From: Mesoflavibacter sp.
GTDB taxonomy: Bacteria; Pseudomonadota; Alphaproteobacteria; UBA8366; Aestuariispiraceae
DNA length: 64,000 nt
Assembly: GCA_017792345.1 (NCBI GenBank)
Contig: CP051228.1
Span: 2,680,501-2,744,500, forward strand
Direction: 5' to 3'
In this document: positions 60,446 through 64,000 of the stretch, piece after piece
How positions within the stretch are numbered: position 1 is the stretch's first letter
How the letters are laid out: each line of letters begins with the position of its first letter
Notes under the pieces: generated by a model
Databases searched by the model: none
What the model was told of the DNA's origin: nothing
What the model saw: only the letters and a program-made list of their open reading frames with translations
Translations under genes and position numbers: made by a program

Positions 60446-60457
60446 AGGAAGCAACCC

Positions 60458-61735
60458 GTGACCAAGCTGCACAGCCAAGCTGAATGGATTGAACGCGCCC
60501 ACGCCGTCCTGCCGGGCGGCACATTCGGTAATTTCGCGCCGGATATCGTCATCCGCGAGGGGCGCGGCAGCCGGGTCTGGGACGAGGACGGCAAGGAGTA
60601 TATCGACTATCTGATCGGGTCCGGCCCGATGCTGCTGGGGCATGGCGATCCGGAGGTCATGGAGGCGGTGCTGGAACAACTGCCGAAAGGTATGACCTTC
60701 TTTGCCAACAACGCCGCCGGCATCGAACTGGCGGAAGCCATCTGCGACGCGGCCGCCTGCGCCGAGCAGGTCCGATATGTCTCCTCAGGCGGGGAGGCGG
60801 ATATGTATGCGATGCGCCTGGCCCGCGCCTTTACCGGGCGCGACAAGATTCTGAAGTTCGAAGGCGGCTATCACGGCATGTCGGCCGAGGCGCAGATGAG
60901 CCTGGCCCCGGATCGTCTGGTGAACTTCCCCCAGGCCGTGCCGGACAGTGCCGGTATTCCCGAAGGCGTGCGCGCCGAAATGCTGATCGCGCCGTTCAAC
61001 GACATCGATTTCGTTCGGTCGCTGGTGGCTGAGAAGGGCGACGAGATCGCGGCCATCATTGTCGAACCCTTGCAGCGCATCGTGCCGCCGTTGCCCGGAT
61101 TTTTGCAGGCCTTGCGGGATCTTTGCGACGCGGCGGGGATCGTCCTGATTTTCGACGAGATCGTCACCGGCTTCCGGCTGGCCTATGGCGGCGCGCAGGA
61201 ATTCTACGGCGTGACGCCGGATCTGTGCACCCTGGGCAAGATCATCGGCGGCGGCTTTCCCTTGGCCGCCGTCGCGGGGCGCCGGGAGATCATGGCGCAT
61301 TTCGACAAAGGCGCGGTGGGCGCCGACAAATGGCTGATGCAGCTCGGTACGCTGTCCGGCAATCCGGTCGCGGCGGTTGCAGGGCTGAAAACCATGGAGA
61401 TTCTGCGACGGCCCGGCCAATACGACCGGCTGCGCGATAACGGCGAACGGATCATAGCCGGCGCCGCGACGGCCCTGGATAAGGCCGGCATCGCACACCG
61501 GATCGTCGGCGACGCGACCCTGTTCGATATCGTCTTCACCGACCGGGATATTCGGGACTATCGGGACGTTAAAGCGGCGGACGCCAAGGCCAATGCCCGG
61601 TTCAATGCCAGTCTGCGGGCATCGGGCATCTTCAAGTCACCCGGTAAGGTCTATCCGTCTCTCGCCCTGTCCGATGAGGACATCGCGGCCACACTCGACG
61701 CACTGGGCACGGCAGCGGGTGCCCTGGCGGCGTAG
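60458..61735 (+). CDS. Class III PLP aminotransferase (glutamate-1-semialdehyde aminomutase-like)
   Basis: A 425-residue fold-type I aminotransferase. It has FFANNAAGIELAEAI near 86, VRYVSSGGEADMYAMRLARA for PLP phosphate, FDEIVTGFRLAYGG with the PLP-Asp region, and TLGKIIGGGFPLAAVAG with the Schiff-base Lys near 260. The GTG at 60458 follows AAGGAAG, 12 bases after enzyme B. It is not hemL in context. It probably removes or moves the amino group from the ring-opened or demethylated intermediate of the cluster. Confidence 0.88.
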   Translation: MTKLHSQAEWIERAHAVLPGGTFGNFAPDIVIREGRGSRVWDEDGKEYIDYLIGSGPMLLGHGDPEVMEAVLEQLPKGMTFFANNAAGIELAEAICDAAACAEQVRYVSSGGEADMYAMRLARAFTGRDKILKFEGGYHGMSAEAQMSLAPDRLVNFPQAVPDSAGIPEGVRAEMLIAPFNDIDFVRSLVAEKGDEIAAIIVEPLQRIVPPLPGFLQALRDLCDAAGIVLIFDEIVTGFRLAYGGAQEFYGVTPDLCTLGKIIGGGFPLAAVAGRREIMAHFDKGAVGADKWLMQLGTLSGNPVAAVAGLKTMEILRRPGQYDRLRDNGERIIAGAATALDKAGIAHRIVGDATLFDIVFTDRDIRDYRDVKAADAKANARFNASLRASGIFKSPGKVYPSLALSDEDIAATLDALGTAAGALAA

Positions 61736-61746
61736 CGTCAGCGGGG

Positions 61747-64000
61747 TTATGAGAATAGATAGACCGGACTGGTCCAGGCCTGGAATCCGTCTTCCGTCGT
61801 GACCCGGATCCAAAGCGGGTTGTCTCGATCCGGCGCAAGTTGCACCGGGACATGCGCTGTAACCGGCCCGCCGTCGAGCGTGTCCGGCAATCGGGAAAGA
61901 CGAAGCTCCAGGTCCAATCCGCCGGCATCGACAATGCAATCGTCTATTCCGATATCGGCGACGCGGAGGGTGGCGGCGGCATGGTTGGTCTGAATGTCGA
62001 GGGTGGCCTCGTCACTCATATCTTCCAACCAGAGATCGATTGCCCCAAAATTGCCGGCGGTGACGGACTCCCATTCCACCGTATCGTCTCCGACCCGGCG
62101 CGACGGGGCGTCCGGGTTCCAGGCGCAGATATCTGTGGTGCGGGCAATCCTGGCACCGCGGACGGTCACCTTGCCTTCCCAGGACGCGCGGGCGCCACGC
62201 CCCTTGACCATCGCGCCGCGCCACAACAGCCGAACGCGGCTCAACGGCCCGGCACACTCCTGGGTCGCCGGGTTGTGGACCGTGGCGATGGTGTCCATCC
62301 CATTCAGTACGTCGACGCGCAGGATCGGCATGCGCGCTTGGGATGTAAAGGAAAGCCGTGCGCCTGTGCCGGTGACACGGGCGATATCCCCCATGCCAAG
62401 GACATCGGTACGGGTCACCGGTCCCTCGCCGACATGCGGATCGACGGCAAAGCGCTCCGCCGCCGCATCGGGTTCCACTGTGAGGTCGATATGTATGCGC
62501 GCGCCGGTCGTGGCGTAATGCCGCCGGTTCTTCAGGCATGCAAACAAGTCATCGCGGGTCAGGCGGTCCATAAGGAAACAGGTCAGGCCGCCATAGGCCC
62601 CGAACTGAGACGTACCCGGATAGCTGGCGCCGGGCCGTCCCTTGTGGCCGTCGGAATTGGCGACGACACCGACGCGGTAACCTTGTCCGAAACAGTCGGC
62701 CATCAGCCACTCGAACGTGCCCCAGGCGGAATGGATTTCCATCGCCGTTTCGATACGCGGGTCATGGGCATAGGCCACGTCGGCAGGCCGCCCGCCGATA
62801 TGGGCATAGGCGACACAGTCTTCGTTGCGAAGGGCGGCGAACAGCTCCCGCGCGGTGGGGGCATCGTTCATGATTTCCGCCCGATCGGCGATCAGCGCGT
62901 GAGAAGACCGGCGGATCGGCCGGCCTTCGATGCGGAAATAGACATTACGATCGCCGCCTACGCCGGTATTCCCCGACCACTCATAGCCCGGCAGGGTCAG
63001 GAAGCGGTCGTCCTCATGGTATTCGGCGGTCAGCTCGTTGATATGCGTCCAGAACGCGCCATTCACCTGAAAATCGTTCGCCTGATGGCTGGTCGCATCC
63101 AGGAAGGCCATGTTCCGCGCGAAGTCGAAATATTCCCGGGCGGTGTTGAGGCCGACAGACTCGCCGGACTGGCCATGCATGTCGGCCCACCAGGACGCCT
63201 CCGTCCCGGCCCGGATCATCAGGGGATTTGTTCGCGCCAGCAGGGACCCGTCCGCGTCGTGAACGGCGATGTCCAGTGTACCGGCCGTGGCGGCGCTTAA
63301 ACCATCGATCACCACGGACCTTTGGCCGGGCGGGAAGGCGACCGTTTCCGGTAAACCGCTGACCGACGAGGACGCCGTCAGCCGGAGCGTCCGGTCGACC
63401 TGGTTCGATGGATTGCCGTAGCGGTCCTCGGCCTTGATACCCAGGCGGAAGGGTTCGCCTGGGCGGCGCAGGGTCGGCAAAATCGCCTTCCAGACCGCCG
63501 GCGGGCCGGGAACGATATCGATGGTCGGGCTTTCCGCGATTGGGATGTAGTGTCCCGTGGCACACACATCGGCGATGACCCGCCAGGTGAAGGCGCTTTC
63601 ACACATCGACTGCAAGATGTGGCCGGGCGAACCGCCGGACGTGTCTCCCACAACGATCACGATCGTATCGCCTTCGCGCAGGAAACCTTTATGCACGAAG
63701 ATTGTAAGCGCCCGGTACCACGGCCGCATATGCCCCGACGAGTCGAAGGACAGCTTAAGCGGCGTCCCGTTGGAAGCTGTCGCCGTCACATAGTTCGGCG
63801 CGGTCGGATCGTGTGTCTGCAAATCGCCGCCATCCGCCGTGAAGCGAAAGACGACCTTGATGGATCCGGTATCGTCCAGACCGTAGCGCCCACAGGTATA
63901 GGTCAGCCGGAAGGTTTGGTAACTGCGCGCCTGAAATGCCCCCTTCGGCTCCAGGTCCGCATGTCCGTACAGTACGGGATCTTCGGCCGGCAGCGCGTCG
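61747..64000 (-). CDS. DUF3604/PHP-like metallohydrolase (5' end outside window)
   Basis: An open minus-strand frame continues past the right edge, so 750 C-terminal residues are visible and the start is not. The centre contains WWADMHGQSGESVGLN, YEWSGNTGVGGDRNVYF, and NSDGHKGRPGASYPG, with His/Asp residues in the order of PHP-type metal sites as in DUF3604. A C-terminal beta-rich part (about the last 200 residues) follows. The family has no settled activity. It is convergent with the aminotransferase gene, 11 bases apart, and no promoter of its own is seen. Confidence 0.8.
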   Translation of the reverse strand, partial: DALPAEDPVLYGHADLEPKGAFQARSYQTFRLTYTCGRYGLDDTGSIKVVFRFTADGGDLQTHDPTAPNYVTATASNGTPLKLSFDSSGHMRPWYRALTIFVHKGFLREGDTIVIVVGDTSGGSPGHILQSMCESAFTWRVIADVCATGHYIPIAESPTIDIVPGPPAVWKAILPTLRRPGEPFRLGIKAEDRYGNPSNQVDRTLRLTASSSVSGLPETVAFPPGQRSVVIDGLSAATAGTLDIAVHDADGSLLARTNPLMIRAGTEASWWADMHGQSGESVGLNTAREYFDFARNMAFLDATSHQANDFQVNGAFWTHINELTAEYHEDDRFLTLPGYEWSGNTGVGGDRNVYFRIEGRPIRRSSHALIADRAEIMNDAPTARELFAALRNEDCVAYAHIGGRPADVAYAHDPRIETAMEIHSAWGTFEWLMADCFGQGYRVGVVANSDGHKGRPGASYPGTSQFGAYGGLTCFLMDRLTRDDLFACLKNRRHYATTGARIHIDLTVEPDAAAERFAVDPHVGEGPVTRTDVLGMGDIARVTGTGARLSFTSQARMPILRVDVLNGMDTIATVHNPATQECAGPLSRVRLLWRGAMVKGRGARASWEGKVTVRGARIARTTDICAWNPDAPSRRVGDDTVEWESVTAGNFGAIDLWLEDMSDEATLDIQTNHAAATLRVADIGIDDCIVDAGGLDLELRLSRLPDTLDGGPVTAHVPVQLAPDRDNPLWIRVTTEDGFQAWTSPVYLFS

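Noticed and set aside
59024-60679. 551-codon minus-strand frame opposite the enolase-superfamily genes
   Set aside because: The plus-strand proteins have catalytic residues in the expected order; the antisense product has no domain features.

Overview
The window is high-GC, gene-dense DNA of alphaproteobacterial character. The evidence is many 4-base ATGA/GTGA overlaps between genes, a tripartite tricarboxylate (Tct) transporter, a pseudoazurin, several catabolic enzymes of methylated amines, and several GTG/TTG starts. The style fits a free-living, probably marine, Rhodospirillales- or Rhodobacterales-like heterotroph, but no rRNA, tRNA or marker gene fixes the taxon. I saw no insertion sequence, phage gene, tRNA or CRISPR array.

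Layout. (1) 1-5858 is surface-glycan DNA. It holds the start of an unassigned gene, a SAM methyltransferase and a very unusual single gene that joins a flippase-like membrane domain, an O-antigen ligase/polymerase-like domain and a GT4 glycosyltransferase, followed by a 2-hydroxyacid dehydrogenase. (2) 5852-9040 has a pseudouridine synthase, a chemoreceptor and a MoaD-like sulfur carrier. (3) 8795-15225 is a molybdenum hydroxylase operon (FAD, 2Fe-2S and Mo subunits plus the MoaD-like protein) downstream of a dimethylglycine/sarcosine dehydrogenase-like enzyme. (4) 15362-20610 has a TetR/NIPSNAP pair with a clear double operator, a double-PAS chemoreceptor, a ThDP enzyme and an Rrf2/NsrR-like regulator. 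(5) 20618-27567 is a siderophore uptake locus (ABC ATPase, two permeases, binding protein, AraC regulator, TonB receptor).

(6) 27705-33074 is an amine-type catabolic cluster: M20 deacylase, LysR, DUF1028, phytanoyl-CoA-type dioxygenase, RidA and flavin monooxygenase. (7) 33308-36369 has a split YeeE/YedE transporter, a YdeI-like protein, an AEC carrier and pseudoazurin. (8) 36395-39585 is a BtuFCD-like corrinoid transporter under a cobalamin riboswitch whose B12 box is a perfect match; a hairpin next to the Shine-Dalgarno sequence is the likely expression platform. (9) 39697-52579 is an acid-sugar region: GMC oxidoreductase, class II aldolase with a divergent LysR, an OtnC/OtnK pair, a metallo-beta-lactamase-fold hydrolase, a monooxygenase-like protein, TctABC, an isopropylmalate-dehydrogenase-family enzyme, a Gfo/Idh/MocA enzyme and a GntR regulator. 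(10) 52600-61735 is a quaternary-amine (betaine) catabolic cluster: CntA/GbcA-type Rieske oxygenase and RpiR regulator, divergent from an FAD/GcvT demethylase, an MDR dehydrogenase, two enolase-superfamily enzymes and a class III aminotransferase. (11) A DUF3604/PHP-like protein runs off the right edge.

How it fits together. The cell seems to forage for small nitrogenous and carboxylated compounds: methylated amines or betaines (two FAD/GcvT demethylases, Rieske, RidA/FMO cluster), C4 acid sugars (Otn/Tct), iron and corrinoids. Most operons sit next to their own regulator, and in several cases a palindromic operator can be seen in the divergent promoter. The most interesting candidates for new biology are the tri-domain glycan gene at 1546-4914, the betaine cluster at 52600-61735 and the FMO/RidA/PhyH/DUF1028 cluster.
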